This document shows positions 1 through 10,614 of a DNA stretch of 64,000 nt, piece by piece (within the stretch, counting starts at the first letter, position 1; each line of letters opens with the position of its first letter). This DNA is from Ligustrum vulgare (Eukaryota > Streptophyta > Magnoliopsida > Lamiales > Oleaceae): positions 37,001,241 through 37,065,240 of the forward strand of contig OY743186.1 in NCBI GenBank assembly GCA_963555705.1, written 5' to 3'. The notes below the pieces were generated by a model. That model did not search any database, had not been told where the DNA came from, and was given only the letters and a program-made list of their open reading frames with translations. The position numbers were made by a program, and so were the translations under genes.

Positions 1-1140
1 AAATGGTTTCTATGTTCTTCTCTATTGTTAGAAGATATTAATATATCATCAACATAGACCATTAAGAATTCATTAAATTTTCTAAATATGTTGTCCAATG
101 TCCATTCTTCTTTGATATATTTGTGGTGCATTTTTTAAAACCAAATGGCATAAACATCCATTCATACTTACATTGGGGTGTACTAAATGTTGTATATTGA
201 ATACTATCTTCTTCCATTTTTACTTGCCAAAATCCTGATTTGCAATCAAATTTAGAATAATATTGTTTTCCTTTTGCAAGATTTATTATTACTTCTTTAT
301 TTGGTAAAAAGTATCCATCAAATTTAGTATATTTGTTTAATTCTTTATAATTTATCACCATTATAGGTTTTCCCCTTTTTTGTTCAGAATGTTTCATGAC
401 CATGAAGGATGGACTATTATGGGGTCCATTACTAAGTATGATTAATTTTTGGTTATGTAATTCTTTTATTTGAGTTTTAAATTCTTGTGTATCTTGTATG
501 GTATACATCATTGGTCTAACTCTTATAATAACATTTTCCGTTAATTCTATTTTAACTTTTGGATGATGTGGTTTACAAAATAATAATGAATTCTCTCCAC
601 AAATTTTTTCTAGTTGGTCAATGATTTTTTCCATGTTTGTTTGTATGTTCGTTTTTAAGACTTTTTTATATATTATTTTTTTATTTTATTTTGTGTAATT
701 GGTTTTTTTCCCATTTATCATCACGCTATGTTGGTTGAACTTTGTAAGGTCTAAATTCTCTTAGTATTTTTAGTAAATGTCCGCAAGGTGTTTGTAACAT
801 TATCATATAATTATTTAGTTTATAATATTGAAATTGTTGTATAAAGTCATTTCCTAATAATATATCGCATTCTAATTTGTTATAACTATATATCTTGTTC
901 ACAACTATTTGTTAACTTCCTAGTATTATCTCGATTTTATCAGCACTGTTAATTATTTGGGTACTTTCTCCTGTAACTCCATTATTTTTATTCTTCCATC
1001 AGTATTCCATGATTTTATTAAGAAATTTTTAAATATTGTTATATCACTTCATGTGTCTATTAATGCACATGTTGTTATATTTGTTCAACAATAGTAACTT
1101 GAATATAAACAGCTAATGGAAAACTTATTTGATTATTCAC
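1..1140 (-). pseudogene. Pararetrovirus second aspartic protease and reverse transcriptase, truncated at base 1
   Basis: Upstream of the polymerase the minus strand encodes a second protease: an ALIDT motif whose next codon is TGA in place of the expected Gly (about 1042-1065), and DILLGNDFIQQF at about 835-870. The reverse transcriptase follows in an open frame at 62-634. It has KGKPIMVINYKELNKYT-like fingers, a YYSKFDCKSGFWQV block with the first catalytic Asp, and MPFGFK. A one-base frameshift near 90-100 separates this from YVDDILI at about 25-50, which carries the two remaining catalytic Asp residues. RNase H would lie beyond the window. The polymerase is non-functional as it stands. Confidence 0.85.
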
Positions 1141-1167
1141 TTATTCAGTTTTTCTGCATAGTATAGT

Positions 1168-2305
1168 TTAACCATTATGAGTTATATATAATCCTTCACG
1201 TTTTATGCTATAATCTTCTAGTCCATCTAGGAAGCTCATTCCTAATAATATATGAGGATTTACCATACTATTACCTACATGACATGGTACTAAGAGATTT
1301 ATTCCTCCTATTTTTTTGATACTTTTACTTCAAATTCAACCATATGTACTTGTCCATCAAAATTTATATATCTATATGGATCAGTTTTATGAGATATTAG
1401 TCCTTTATTTCTATTTGAAACTATATGACATTCACTAGCTCCTGTGTCAATTAATATATTTGATCCTTTTATATGTTCTATTCTATTGAAATATTCACCT
1501 TCGATTTTCATATTTCCAGCATTTCTATTAATTTTTATTTCCTTTGTATTACTAGTTTCTCCTAATTGTTTTCTATTGGGTAAAGTTGTTGATCTTCTAA
1601 TTAACTTGCAATCTTCAAATGTTATGTTATTATTAGGGTATTCTTCTTCTCTCAACTCTATAATTTCTGGTTTATTTTTTGTTATAGTAAGTTCATAATT
1701 TCTTTGGACTAAACTTATTGTTTTATCTGGTTCCACAGCTTTACCAAAATCTTTGCATTTTTTATGAATTTCAATATATGGTTTTTTAGAATAAATATTT
1801 CCATAATTAGAATTAGTAAATGTGTACAATGCTCTGTATTCTATAGTCATAATTTTATCTCCTGATTCCATTATATCATCGTTATGTAATTTGAAATGTA
1901 GTCCTAAAACTTCATTAAAGTTTCTATCTTTTAACGATATACAATATTTTGGATAACATGTAAATATTAGTTTCTTATATGTTAGATTTCCTTCCACTGT
2001 TCCTAAATGACTGTCTTTTAAATTTATTATTCTTCCATCATGTAAACTTACAGTTAAAGGGGAATCTAATCCTTCTCTAAATAAGGATTTGAACATTATT
2101 TGGATACCTGCTAAATAAATATATTGGATCTTTTCACTTTTTTTCTATTGATCTTTGTTAATAATTCTGTAACCGTATTTTTTGTTAAAAGATTTAATTT
2201 GTGTGATCCTTGAGTATTTCTAACATCTATTGCCCTTTCAATTTTATGGTATTCATTTATTGATACTTTTTCTCTTTTCCATATTTTCTGTCTAATATTT
2301 CCCAT
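1168..2305 (-). pseudogene. Pararetrovirus movement protein followed in frame by an aspartic-protease domain
   Basis: The frame at 1308-2096 starts with a 30K-superfamily movement-protein core: a segment with FREGLDSPL, then LGTVEGNLTYKKL and GDKIMTIEY, the pattern shared by caulimovirid cell-to-cell movement proteins. The N-terminal part lies in a separate frame at 2111-2305, so a frameshift or stop intervenes. Near the end of the frame is LIDTGASECHIV, an aspartic-protease catalytic motif. After a single TAG at 1308 the same frame continues to a second protease hallmark, ILLGMSFLDGL, and stops at 1168. The movement protein and a retropepsin-like domain are therefore fused, ahead of another protease domain downstream. 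Confidence 0.75.
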
Positions 2306-2479
2306 TTTCCTATTTTCAAATCTAAAGATAATTTTTGTATTTTCCTGAATTTATTATTATCAAAAGTTACTTTTAATCCATAACCTTCTATTCCTTCATA
2401 TTCTTATTTATCCATATTCTTATTTGTTTATATTTCTTCTATTTCTTTATTCTGATTCATTACTTTCTGAATTTGTTTC

Positions 2480-3782
2480 ACTTATATAGACTTCTTGATC
2501 ATAGTATTCTTCAATATTTGATATTTCACTTAGTTCACGTTCTATTTCTAGATATTCTTTTTGTAATATTTTAACTTTCCTTTTGTTACAATCAGGGCTT
2601 ATATGCCCCATTTCTCCACAATTCCAACATTTACATAGGCTTTTGTCTTTTTTATAAGTTTTATTTTTCTATTTTTTATTTGGGTTATATATTCTTTTGT
2701 AATATCTTCTTTTAGTTTTTGTAATTTTTTTTCTTAAATTTCCTAAATATTTTAAACTTTCTATTTTTATATTTCCTTTTATTATTTTTTCTTCTTTCAG
2801 GGTTACATCCCCATTTGGTAGGTTTTTCCATATCTTCAATACATATTCTAGTTAATTTTCCTGATTTCTTTAATAATTGTCTTTGTTGACATATATATGC
2901 TAATATTTCAAATATGAATTTTATTCTTGATCATAATGTTCTAGGTGTTCCAGGGTTGTCTCTGATAAATTTTTCAAATTCTAATTTAAAGTACATTCCC
3001 CATGAACCTGGTAATTTATCGTAATACATGTCTCTGTATACTTCTTGATTTTCATTACTATATAATTGGACATAATAGTATTCTTTAAATTCACAAGTGT
3101 ATTATTTGATTTTACACATATCACATATTGTTAAATTTATTAATCTTACTCTTGCATTATCATTTTCTCTAATTGATTCTGCTTCAGCATTATTTATCCA
3201 ATTTTCTCCTAAAAATTTATCCGCAATATAATCTACTAACTTTTCTATTCCTTTTCTATTTGATTTTATTAGTTCTGTCTGTACATTTTTTCTTATTAAT
3301 GCTTTTGTATCGCTACTTATTCCTTCCCACCAATTTCTAACACGTCCTTCAAAAGATGCTACAAAAAAATTTATCATTCTATCAGTATTTTCCCATGTAT
3401 CATTTTTATTGTATAAAAAGAATAGTATCATTGAATCTGCCCAAATTAATAAGGCTTTTTTAGTATCTATCTAACAATCCAGATCTAATTTTGTTCCTCC
3501 ATGATTAATAGGTTTATCATAATTATTATTTGGTTCAAATCTATCTTTATATTTATTCCCTCTCGATGGTTATCTATCTCTGATTTTATCATAAAATTGT
3601 CGGTGTGGTTCACTATATAAGGGTGCATAACTTTCATCTGGATCTGGTAATTCTTGTTTGGAAGTTCTTATTGGAGCTGGGTTAAGTGCTCCTCCAGTAT
3701 TCATTAAAACATGATATTCATTAAAATTTTCTAAGCTTAATTGGTTGAAATTTTCTATAAGCAACTCTAATTCTTCATTCAT
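2480..3782 (-). pseudogene. Pararetrovirus coat protein with CCHC zinc knuckle
   Basis: The minus strand opens at 3782 with an acidic N-terminal frame (3570-3782). A frame at 3102-3431 follows, with a capsid-like segment containing FEGRVRNWWEGI and a Lys-rich tail. Further down a zinc knuckle CWNCGEMGHISPDC is encoded at 2588-2629 and is followed by basic and then acidic residues. This layout is typical of caulimovirid coat proteins, which package nucleic acid through the knuckle. Several stops and frameshifts separate the parts, so no intact capsid protein can be made. The assignment of the knuckle is firm and the exact domain limits are not. Confidence 0.7.
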
Positions 3783-4166
3783 TTTTATCTTATTCTTCTT
3801 CAGTTTTTTCTCCAGTTTTTAGTTTTCCTAAAGTTTTTTCTATAGATTTTTATAATTCTAATTCTTCTTCTAGTATTTTTGGTAATATATTTTTTTCTAA
3901 ATTCATCATCCATACTTCCCGCTTCTATTATAATTTTTTCCTGTTCAAAGTGTTTCTTTCCTATTCTAAGTATTTCTTTTTCTATGAGTTTTTTATCTAT
4001 TTTCTTATATTTATTTTTATTATTTTCTTTGAATTCTCTAATATCTAGTTTTAGTATATTTATATCATTTCTTACTTCTTTTAATTCATTTTTTACTTAT
4101 TTAACATCACTTATTAATGATTTTATCAATATTTTTAGATCTTTAATATATTCACTTATCGACATT

Positions 4167-4954
4167 TTATACTCTTAGTTTAATAATCTGAGTTTTTTGT
4201 ATCTTAAATAGTTTGTCAAACATATCATCTATTTTTAATTCTAATTTTTTAATTCTCCCTTCTATTGATATGATTCTTTCATTTTCATTTTTTCTTATTT
4301 TCTCATTTAACTTGTCTATTTTTTCTACAATTATTCCAATTTTATCTTGATTAATTAATTCTCCTGATTTTTTTTGGAGTTCTTTTAAGATTTCTTCAAC
4401 TATATTTTTAACTTCTGATATCATTTCTTTTAATTCTTTAAATTGTATTGTTAGTTTATTTTGAATATTTTGTAATGTTTCTTTAATATTCATATCCTGT
4501 ATATTTAATTGTTGTAATTCTTCAACAGCTAATTTATCTTGTAAATTTATATTTTTATACGTTTACCATAAAAATGCACTTATCCAATTTAATTGCATGT
4601 TAAGAAATTCATCAGATTCTCCCCATGAGCTTAATGGTTGAAACATAGTTGTATTAGCTCCTTTTATTTGGTAAGATCCTACTGGTAGATTAATATTTTC
4701 TATTATTTGTTTTTCAAATTTTATTTCTGAGAATTCTGTCATTAAATTCTTCATCTGGTATGCTCAACTTCTAATCTTAATTCTGTATCATATTTTATTT
4801 CTTTACGTATCATTATATTATATTCACAAAATTCTTCAATTGATCTTAACATCGTTTTTCTTTGTTGTACTCTATAACTTTTTATGTAGTATTTTATTTC
4901 TCCAGTTATATCATATCTTTCCATATTGATTTTTTCTTTGTTATTCACGATCAT
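4167..4954 (-). pseudogene. Pararetrovirus coiled-coil protein, broken into three frames
   Basis: Three successive minus-strand frames (4751-4954, 4563-4754, 4167-4493) look like pieces of one protein of roughly 250 residues separated by stops. The first two carry charged helical sequence and a segment containing GSYQIKG and QPLSSWGESDEF. The last is a long Lys/Glu/Ile heptad-rich coiled coil. Caulimovirids often encode coiled-coil proteins near the 5' end, some of them virion-associated. Whether this is such a protein or the N-terminus of the coat polyprotein is inference. I found no catalytic motif. Confidence 0.5.
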
Positions 4955-5152
4955 AAGTGTATTCGGTAATTGTTTTAGAATTATATTAAAATATTTTTTT
5001 TACTTTCTAAAAATTTTAATCTTAGAAATCATTTTCTTTTTATATTTCTTTCTTCTATCATTTGATTTAATATATTTCCTCTTTGTTCTATTATTAAATC
5101 TAATTTTTCATTTATTTCCATATCTAGATATTTGATTAATAAAGGACCTCCT

Positions 5153-5434
5153 CTATGATAATCCATTTCTATAATTATATAATTCTACTAGTATATTTTT
5201 GTGGATTAAATCTAATATTTTGTTTATGATAGAATCTTCTTTTATTATATCGAAATTTATTAGATCATATATTTCTCTTCTTATATTTTTATCTAAATCT
5301 TGTAAAGTGTTCAAGACTTCTATTTTATAATTATCGGGCAGTATTAATGTATATATAATTATAAACCTTGATGTATATATTATATTTTTATTTTTATTTT
5401 TTGTCATATAATATTTATCCTTTAGATTTGTCAT
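5153..5434 (-). CDS. Short first ORF of the pararetrovirus
   Basis: A 93-codon frame begins three bases downstream of the primer site and is uninterrupted. The product is rich in Lys, Ile and Asn, with a hydrophobic patch near residues 25-33. I do not recognise a domain. It could be a small accessory protein or part of the leader. A second small frame (5029-5166, minus, 45 codons) overlaps its end and starts with MDYHRGG. Both are AT-rich like the rest of the viral fossil. The function is unknown. Confidence 0.4.
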   Translation of the reverse strand: MTNLKDKYYMTKNKNKNIIYTSRFIIIYTLILPDNYKIEVLNTLQDLDKNIRREIYDLINFDIIKEDSIINKILDLIHKNILVELYNYRNGLS

Positions 5435-5437
5435 ATG

Positions 5438-5449
5438 GCTCTGATACCA
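5438..5449 (-). promoter_or_regulatory. Pararetrovirus minus-strand primer binding site
   Basis: The minus strand reads TGGTATCAGAGC, complementary to the 3' end of plant initiator tRNA-Met. This is the standard primer site of caulimovirids and marks base 1 of their circular maps. The first viral frame starts only a few bases downstream. Copia elements use the same tRNA, but no LTR adjoins this copy. Confidence 0.85.
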
Positions 5450-5938
5450 AGTGAGGAGTGCTACTATGAGCGAACAAAAATCATATAAACAAAAATCAAT
5501 TAAAATTATCTAAGGACTTAAATGGAGTTTTTCTATACTTGAATGATTTGTATTGCAAATTCTATGTATGAGGGTATTTTAGTAAGTTTAAAAAGTCAAA
5601 GTCTATTTTCATAATGTTATGGTTTCAAAGTCTATTTTGGAAACTATTATGATTGTTGGATCTATTTATAGTTATTTTTCAAAAATAAACAAACGTTGTT
5701 AGTTTATTATTTTAAAATTCATGAATAGATAGCACAAATTATTAGAAAGTGCCATAAATACTTTTCTTAATTTTTCTTTATGTAAACGAAATATCTTCAA
5801 TAAAGTGTTTGTCATAATCGGGATAAAATCCGTCGTCCACACGTTTGAAGAAGAAAATGTAAAGTAATAGAATATGATTTCTCCTCCTTGAAAATTTCTT
5901 TAACTCCTATTCACGTTTCCATACGACTTGTTCATCTT
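5450..5938. other. Intergenic stretch without recognisable features
   Basis: AT-rich sequence beside the viral primer site. The first 70 bases could be viral intergenic region, but I see no poly(A) signal or promoter pattern that would prove it. No coding region, RNA gene or clear repeat was found. Confidence 0.4.
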
Positions 5939-6313
5939 TAGGGATGATAAAATGACTCGTCAGTTCGAATCGTTAGGGCTCGACTTAAAAAACGCTTGAG
6001 TAAAAAAAAAAAGGTCCGCCCAAAAAGTGTACGTGAGCCTTGAAATTTGACCGCGAGCTCGACTCGACTAGTTGTATATATACATTTTTAATAACAAATT
6101 TATGAATTTTGTTATAAAATAAAATAAAATTTAAAAGTTCGAGACTCGACTTGAGTCAGCTTGGAAAAGCTCGAGCCGAGCTTTATTTTTTTAGTACGAA
6201 CTTTGGCTCTGGTTGGTTTGAGGCAAAAAGCTCGCCCCCTAAAAATTTGAGCTGAGCTCAAGTCTTGAACTTCGGCTCGTAGCTTGACTCGACTCGACTC
6301 GTTGACATCCCTA
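5939..6313. mobile_element. hAT-type non-autonomous element with 8-bp target duplication
   Basis: The 375-bp element starts TAGGGATG and ends CATCCCTA, a perfect terminal inverted repeat of the hAT kind. It is flanked by TTCATCTT (5931-5938) and TTCATCTC (6314-6321), matching at 7 of 8 positions, as expected for hAT target duplications. The interior holds inverted GACTCG/CGAGCT-rich subterminal repeats that are GC-richer than the surroundings. No transposase is encoded. Confidence 0.8.
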
Positions 6314-6496
6314 TTCATCTCTTTAATTATTGGTTGACTCTTAATTCTATTATTTATGGTTATCGGTTATCCTTCGTTTGATAAACTTGTTTATAAACAA
6401 GTTTTAAATAACATAATTTTTAAAATCACTTTTAACTAAACACATTTTCCAAACAACTTCTCTACTACATATTTTACCTCGAAAATATAACATTTA

Positions 6497-6858
6497 TTGA
6501 CGGTGCCCTGCCCTTGGAGTGCTTAGGTTCGTCAATAAGCGGATTGTCCACCACGTAATGTGAATTTGTTCCACGTGAGGGGGACGCGTCTCCAGGGGGT
6601 TTCGAACCTTGAACCTATGGAACTTAAGAATTTCACATTACGCGGTGGACAATCCACTTGTTGACGACCCTAAGCACCCCAAGGCCGGTGCGTTTAGCGG
6701 TATTAGGCCGGCCTTTAGAATTCTTAAGTTCCATAAGTTAAATGTTCGAAACCCTTTGGGGGTGATGCGTCCATCTCGAGTGGAACAAATCCACACTACT
6801 CGATGAACAATTCGTGTGTTGACGACCTGTAAGTACCCCAAGGGTATGACACCGTCAA
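6497..6858. mobile_element. Foldback MITE with nested inverted repeats
   Basis: The ends TTGACGGTG and CACCGTCAA are inverted repeats, and the homology continues inward through CCCTTGG/CCAAGGG. The left part (about 6513-6625) is closely repeated in reverse complement twice: at about 6630-6682, and at about 6730-6845. The element therefore contains three related arms. Possible flanking duplication is AACATTT against AACATTC. Length and structure fit a Mutator-like or foldback MITE. There is no coding capacity. Confidence 0.7.
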
Positions 6859-6860
6859 CA

Positions 6861-7252
6861 ACATTCTTTGTTTATAAATAATGCTCTATTCGACTAAGAG
6901 AATTGAAATTATTTTGTTTATTTATTTGTATTTTCTAGGTAAGATGTGAGGTTAAAAATTGAAGAGAGAAAATATGAGCATCTGTTCGGCGGCAGATTTT
7001 TTGGAAAAAAACTTGTTTTTTCACTGTTTGACACATATCTCAAGGAGTTTTGAGGGTTAAAAATTGGAGAGAGAAAAGATGTATGGTTAAAAAGTTGTAT
7101 TGAAAATTGTAAAAGAAAACTAGTTTATAAACCTTAGTTTACCGAACACAGGCTGAATGGTTAAAAAGAGATATAAAAAATTGTGTAAATTAAATTTTAT
7201 ATTTATTTTGTCTTTTTTCCAAATAATTTACAGCAGCCGTCGGCCGAACACC
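6861..7252. mobile_element. MITE interrupted by a second MITE
   Basis: The sequence matches a MITE family seen elsewhere in the window (37261-37475, 52950-53170), recognisable by a core around TTAAAAATTGGAGAGAGAAA and TTGTGTAAATTAAA. In this copy the core is split in the middle by another element at 6978-7153. The right end is a CCGAACA-type terminus near 7252. Exact outer ends are uncertain. Confidence 0.6.
6978..7153. mobile_element. Inner MITE (PIF/Harbinger-like) nested in another MITE
   Basis: The element begins GCATCTGTTCGG and ends CCGAACACAGGC, an imperfect inverted repeat, and is flanked on both sides by TGA (6975-6977 and 7154-7156). Three-base duplications are typical of PIF/Harbinger elements, although TTA or TAA is more usual. 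Removing it restores the core of the outer MITE. Confidence 0.6.
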
Positions 7253-7779
7253 ATGCTTTGGATAGGTGAGATGAGGCGATGAATTCACGTGAGTCCAAGA
7301 CAATTTGAAGCCTCACATGTCACAATTGATTGATGTGATAGCCCAGAGTGGTGGCTGAATGGAATGGAAAATTGGACAATTGTCTGTGCCTTTCCGTGAC
7401 TGGGACCCGAGTTCTATCATCTATGGTATTTTTCAATTTTTCTACGATAATAAGAATCACACATCACATCATCTTTTAAATCAAAAACAATAACATCTCT
7501 ACATCATCAAATTGTCATCTACATAATCAAATGAATTGTGCATTTAGATTAATTCGGTATTATTAGCTTTAGGTCAAGGCACAAGTTGTAGACTATCGCT
7601 GGTCGTTGAATAGGTGTATCGAAGCTTCCAACAATTTTTGTACATTTTTATCAGCAAGCTGATTGATAGAACGATTCTATTCGCGGATCAAAACAAAGAG
7701 ACAATGCCACCGTCACTTCACCTAAGAAAAAGACACTCATGATTAGAATTGATTTAGGCTCGAGTATACAATTTTTCCG
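7253..7779. other. Intergenic stretch, nothing recognised
   Basis: AT-rich DNA with no open frame of note and no terminal repeats that I could pair. Confidence 0.4.
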
Positions 7780-8430
7780 TTACATATAAAAATACAGACA
7801 TAATTGTTAAATTTTTAAAAACGCTTTCGATTGTTTATTAAATTTTTAAAAACGTCTTCGATTGCTTATGAAATTTTAAGGGGGTCATATTTTGATCACT
7901 AAAACTTGTAAAAATAACGTTGACTGACCTGAAAATTTAGAAATGATCTTCGAAATTATGAGTTGCATACAACAAAGCAATTTTCATATTTGATCTATAA
8001 TTTACATTAACAGTAAAAACATAATGACATCAAATCAACATGTATCACATTTTCCAAAAATTCCATAAATCTACATTCATAGTAAAAATTTATATCATGT
8101 CGGTTTGATGTTAATATAGATTTGAATTTTTTTAGTGAATGTGATACATGTTAGTTTACGGTCATTATTATTATTTTTTAATTGTTAATATAGATTATAT
8201 ATGAAATTGAAAATAATTGGTTTGTTATATATGCAACTAATAATTGGAAGGGCATTTCTAAATTTTCAAGTCAGTAAAAGTCATTTTTACAAGTTTAATG
8301 ATAAAAAGTCGGTCACCTTAAAGTTTAGTTAGCAATCATATCTTTAAAACTTTAGAGAGCAATCGAAAACCTTTTTAAAAGTTTGGTAGTCAATCAAAGA
8401 CCTTTAAATGTTTAATGACCAATCGAGGAT
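7780..8430. repeat. Large foldback repeat, about 650 bp
   Basis: The left arm (about 7820-7955) pairs with the reverse complement of the right arm (about 8250-8420). Shared blocks include AAAACTTGTAAAAATAACG against CGGTCACC-side copies, and TGAAAATTTAGAAATG against its complement. The central part also has inverted similarity around CATGTATCACATT and AATGTGATACATG. It is probably a decayed foldback transposon. No target duplication was identified. Confidence 0.6.
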
Positions 8431-9297
8431 CTTTTTTAATTTTTCTTAAGTGACAATTTGGTTTGTTGTGATTCGTCGGGAAAAGGTGACGTGGTGCCAC
8501 GTATGTATTCTGTCTGGCACAATATTAATTCAGTTAAGATAGTTATATATGAGTGACTAATATTCAATATTTTGATAAGTTTAGTTACATAAATTTGACT
8601 CTTTAAATTTTCAACGATCAATCAAAAATATTGATATAGTTCAGTAACTATGGAGACAATTAAGTCCTTAAAGAAATTGTGAATGATTGTTTATAAATAT
8701 AGTTTATAATAAAGATGTATCAATATTTCATGGGTCCTTTTTTAAGAAGTCAAAAATATTGGGCGAAAATTTTTGACCAATCGAAATTGTTGACTTTTCA
8801 GAAAAAATATCCAATGAAATGTTGTAATGGCCGTTTATTAACATTTTTTTTTCCAAATAAAGGCTAAGTTATCTCTCAATTCAAAAATCAGAATTTCAAC
8901 TTATTTATTCAAATTCAGGTTGTAATTAATTTTTTAGCATTATTACATATTAAATTAATAAAACCCTACCAATCACCCCACAACAAATTTAAACATCATT
9001 TCCCTCAACCATTGCACAAAGTAGATGGTGACTCAGCCGTCATCGACGACGGCATAGTAGATGAAGACTCGACGACGGTTACACAGTGGACAACCACCAT
9101 TACAGTCTACAGGTGGAGGCGCCATAACACCTTACCCATCTGTTGGATATTGGTTTAACAAATCAAAAAATTAGTTAAGTATTGGAAACTGCCTAAAGTA
9201 ATTTCATGTCGACTTCGGCCAAATATTCAAACCCGACCAAATCCGTTTAGACAAATTAGTTTGCCACTTCGCCACTTCGAGGCGCAGAAGGGTATAT
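8431..9297. other. Intergenic stretch, nothing recognised
   Basis: AT-rich sequence with a short GACGACGG-rich patch near 9040-9075. No supported gene, RNA or mobile element was found. Confidence 0.4.
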
Positions 9298-9368
9298 TTG
9301 GAATCTCGAAACCAATATCGGATGAATGAAAAATTACGAAGAAGGAAAAAAGTGATTAGAGTTTTTAA

Positions 9369-9484
9369 CCATGCGATCGCATGGTATAAGAATCATGCGA
9401 TCGCATGGAATAAGAATCATGCGATCACATGTCAACTGTTTTTATTAAAAATTCAGTTTTGCGTAAAGCCATGCAATCGCATGG
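9369..9484. repeat. Array of CATGCGATCGCATG palindromes at 25-bp spacing
   Basis: Four copies of a perfect or near-perfect palindrome occur at 9369-9384, 9394-9407, 9418-9431 (one mismatch) and 9469-9484 (one mismatch). Start-to-start distances are about 25, 24 and 50 bases, so the last gap equals two periods. The spacer AATAAGAAT-like text is shared between the first copies. It may belong to an LTR or other repeat. The sequence reads through as an NHAIAW-type peptide repeat, but there is no sign that it is translated. Confidence 0.75.
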
Positions 9485-10430
9485 TAGTCCGAAAAGTTGT
9501 CTTTTCGAAGTGATTCAAGGTTTGGCTCTACTTGGAATGTCCTATTCCACACAGCAATGATATGCTATCACAATATCATTTTCTCATATTCCTTAAATCA
9601 AAATTTTTGCATTTTGTTGCATACTTTTGATATTATTTTTCATATTCATTTTTGGAGTACAAAATCCATATTTTGGTTCGATGTGCTTGTGTTTTGGGGT
9701 GCTACAAACACAAGTGAGAGTCGTTGTATCTTGGGAGTCGATTGCCATAAATCGTAGGCACCGTTGCGAGAAAAATCCGACTTAAAGACAAAGTGTTCAA
9801 CACTTGCCTCGACTTTATCTCTTTTTCTTCTCTTTTCTTTATCTTTTTCCTTGCCGTTATTATGTCCAAATTTTGGCACGGGTTTACATATAATTATATT
9901 ATTTCTGTGGTGTCACTATACACAAAATATTTCAATATTATCATCACCCACCCCATCACCCTGCTATTGCTGTCGGAGGCGATGGTGGTACTCAATGTCA
10001 AGGGCTTATCGTTACTGCTGGAAGCAACGAGGGCATCGATGAACTCCCTGCTTTTTGTGTGCATTAGGATTCGCTCTGCGAGGATGAGCTAGTTCTCTTT
10101 AGCTCCAAGCGCTCGCGATCAGTCGATTGTGTTATGTTATTTTTGTGGTGTTGGTCAAATAGTGGATGTGGCGAAATGGCATCGGTGGTACTATGGCCAT
10201 TGCGAGGAGAGGTGGAGCTAGAAATTATACAATGCTGGGGTGAAAATATGAGGGGTGGAGGGGGGAGGGCCCCCAGGGTCTGCCCTCGAGAGTCTTTCTT
10301 TCTTTCCATTTTTTTTTTAATAAACCAGAAGGATTGAAATCTATACCAAATTTGATATAATGATAATCCTATATAGATTGAAATAATTATATAAGGATAG
10401 TCATAAATAGGTTAAAAATAATATAACTTA
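9485..10430. other. Intergenic, possibly decayed repeat
   Basis: A moderately GC-rich section (about 9690-10290) contains several short open frames on both strands, none with a recognisable domain. A patch near 10249-10290 resembles, in inverted orientation, the text around 11135-11175 (AGGGGTGGA against TCCACCCCT). That could be the degenerate termini of one hAT-like element, but no target duplication supports it. Confidence 0.3.
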
Positions 10431-10614
10431 TAAGCCTCTGTTTGGTAAACCAAAATGAACATGTTTATAATTCAGTTTATAAGCTACACAATTTCCCAAA
10501 CTAGTTTTTAGTCACACACATTTGTTCTCTCCAATTTTCAACATCTACTAATTACCGTAAAATCATATATAAATCAATTTTTAAACCAAATAATGTTACC
10601 AAACAAAGGCTTAA
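10431..10614. mobile_element. MITE with TAAGCCTCTGTTTGGTAA termini
   Basis: An 18-base inverted repeat with one mismatch bounds this 184-bp element: TAAGCCTCTGTTTGGTAA on the left, and TTACCAAACAAAGGCTTA on the right. The interior carries, in reverse complement, the GGAGAGA core of the MITE family found at several places in the window. No coding region is present. A convincing target duplication could not be read. Confidence 0.8.

Larger units (their letters stand above)
1..5449 (-). mobile_element. Endogenous pararetrovirus (caulimovirid), truncated by the window edge, degenerate
   Basis: On the minus strand this stretch reads like a plant pararetrovirus genome. A tRNA-Met primer site sits at its right end. 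Small coiled-coil frames follow, then coat-protein-like sequence with a CCHC knuckle, a 30K-type movement protein, aspartic-protease motifs, and a reverse transcriptase that runs off base 1. No LTRs are visible and no integrase is seen. Coat protein before movement protein is the order known in cavemoviruses and solendoviruses, whereas badnaviruses and petuviruses have the movement protein first. Stops and frameshifts interrupt nearly every frame, so this is a fossil copy. Base composition is strongly AT-rich. I am confident of the family but not of the genus. Confidence 0.85.

Noticed and set aside
1444..1698. Plus-strand hydrophobic frame
   Set aside because: It is the complement of the AT-rich viral movement-protein and protease frame. 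Ser/Phe/Ile runs are expected from that composition.
3879..5135. Plus-strand Phe/Leu/Ile-rich frames resembling membrane proteins
   Set aside because: They are shadows of Lys/Glu/Asn-rich coiled-coil coding on the minus strand.
9298..9513. NHAIAW-repeat peptide frame
   Set aside because: The peptide repeat is a by-product of the DNA palindrome array, with no evidence of translation.
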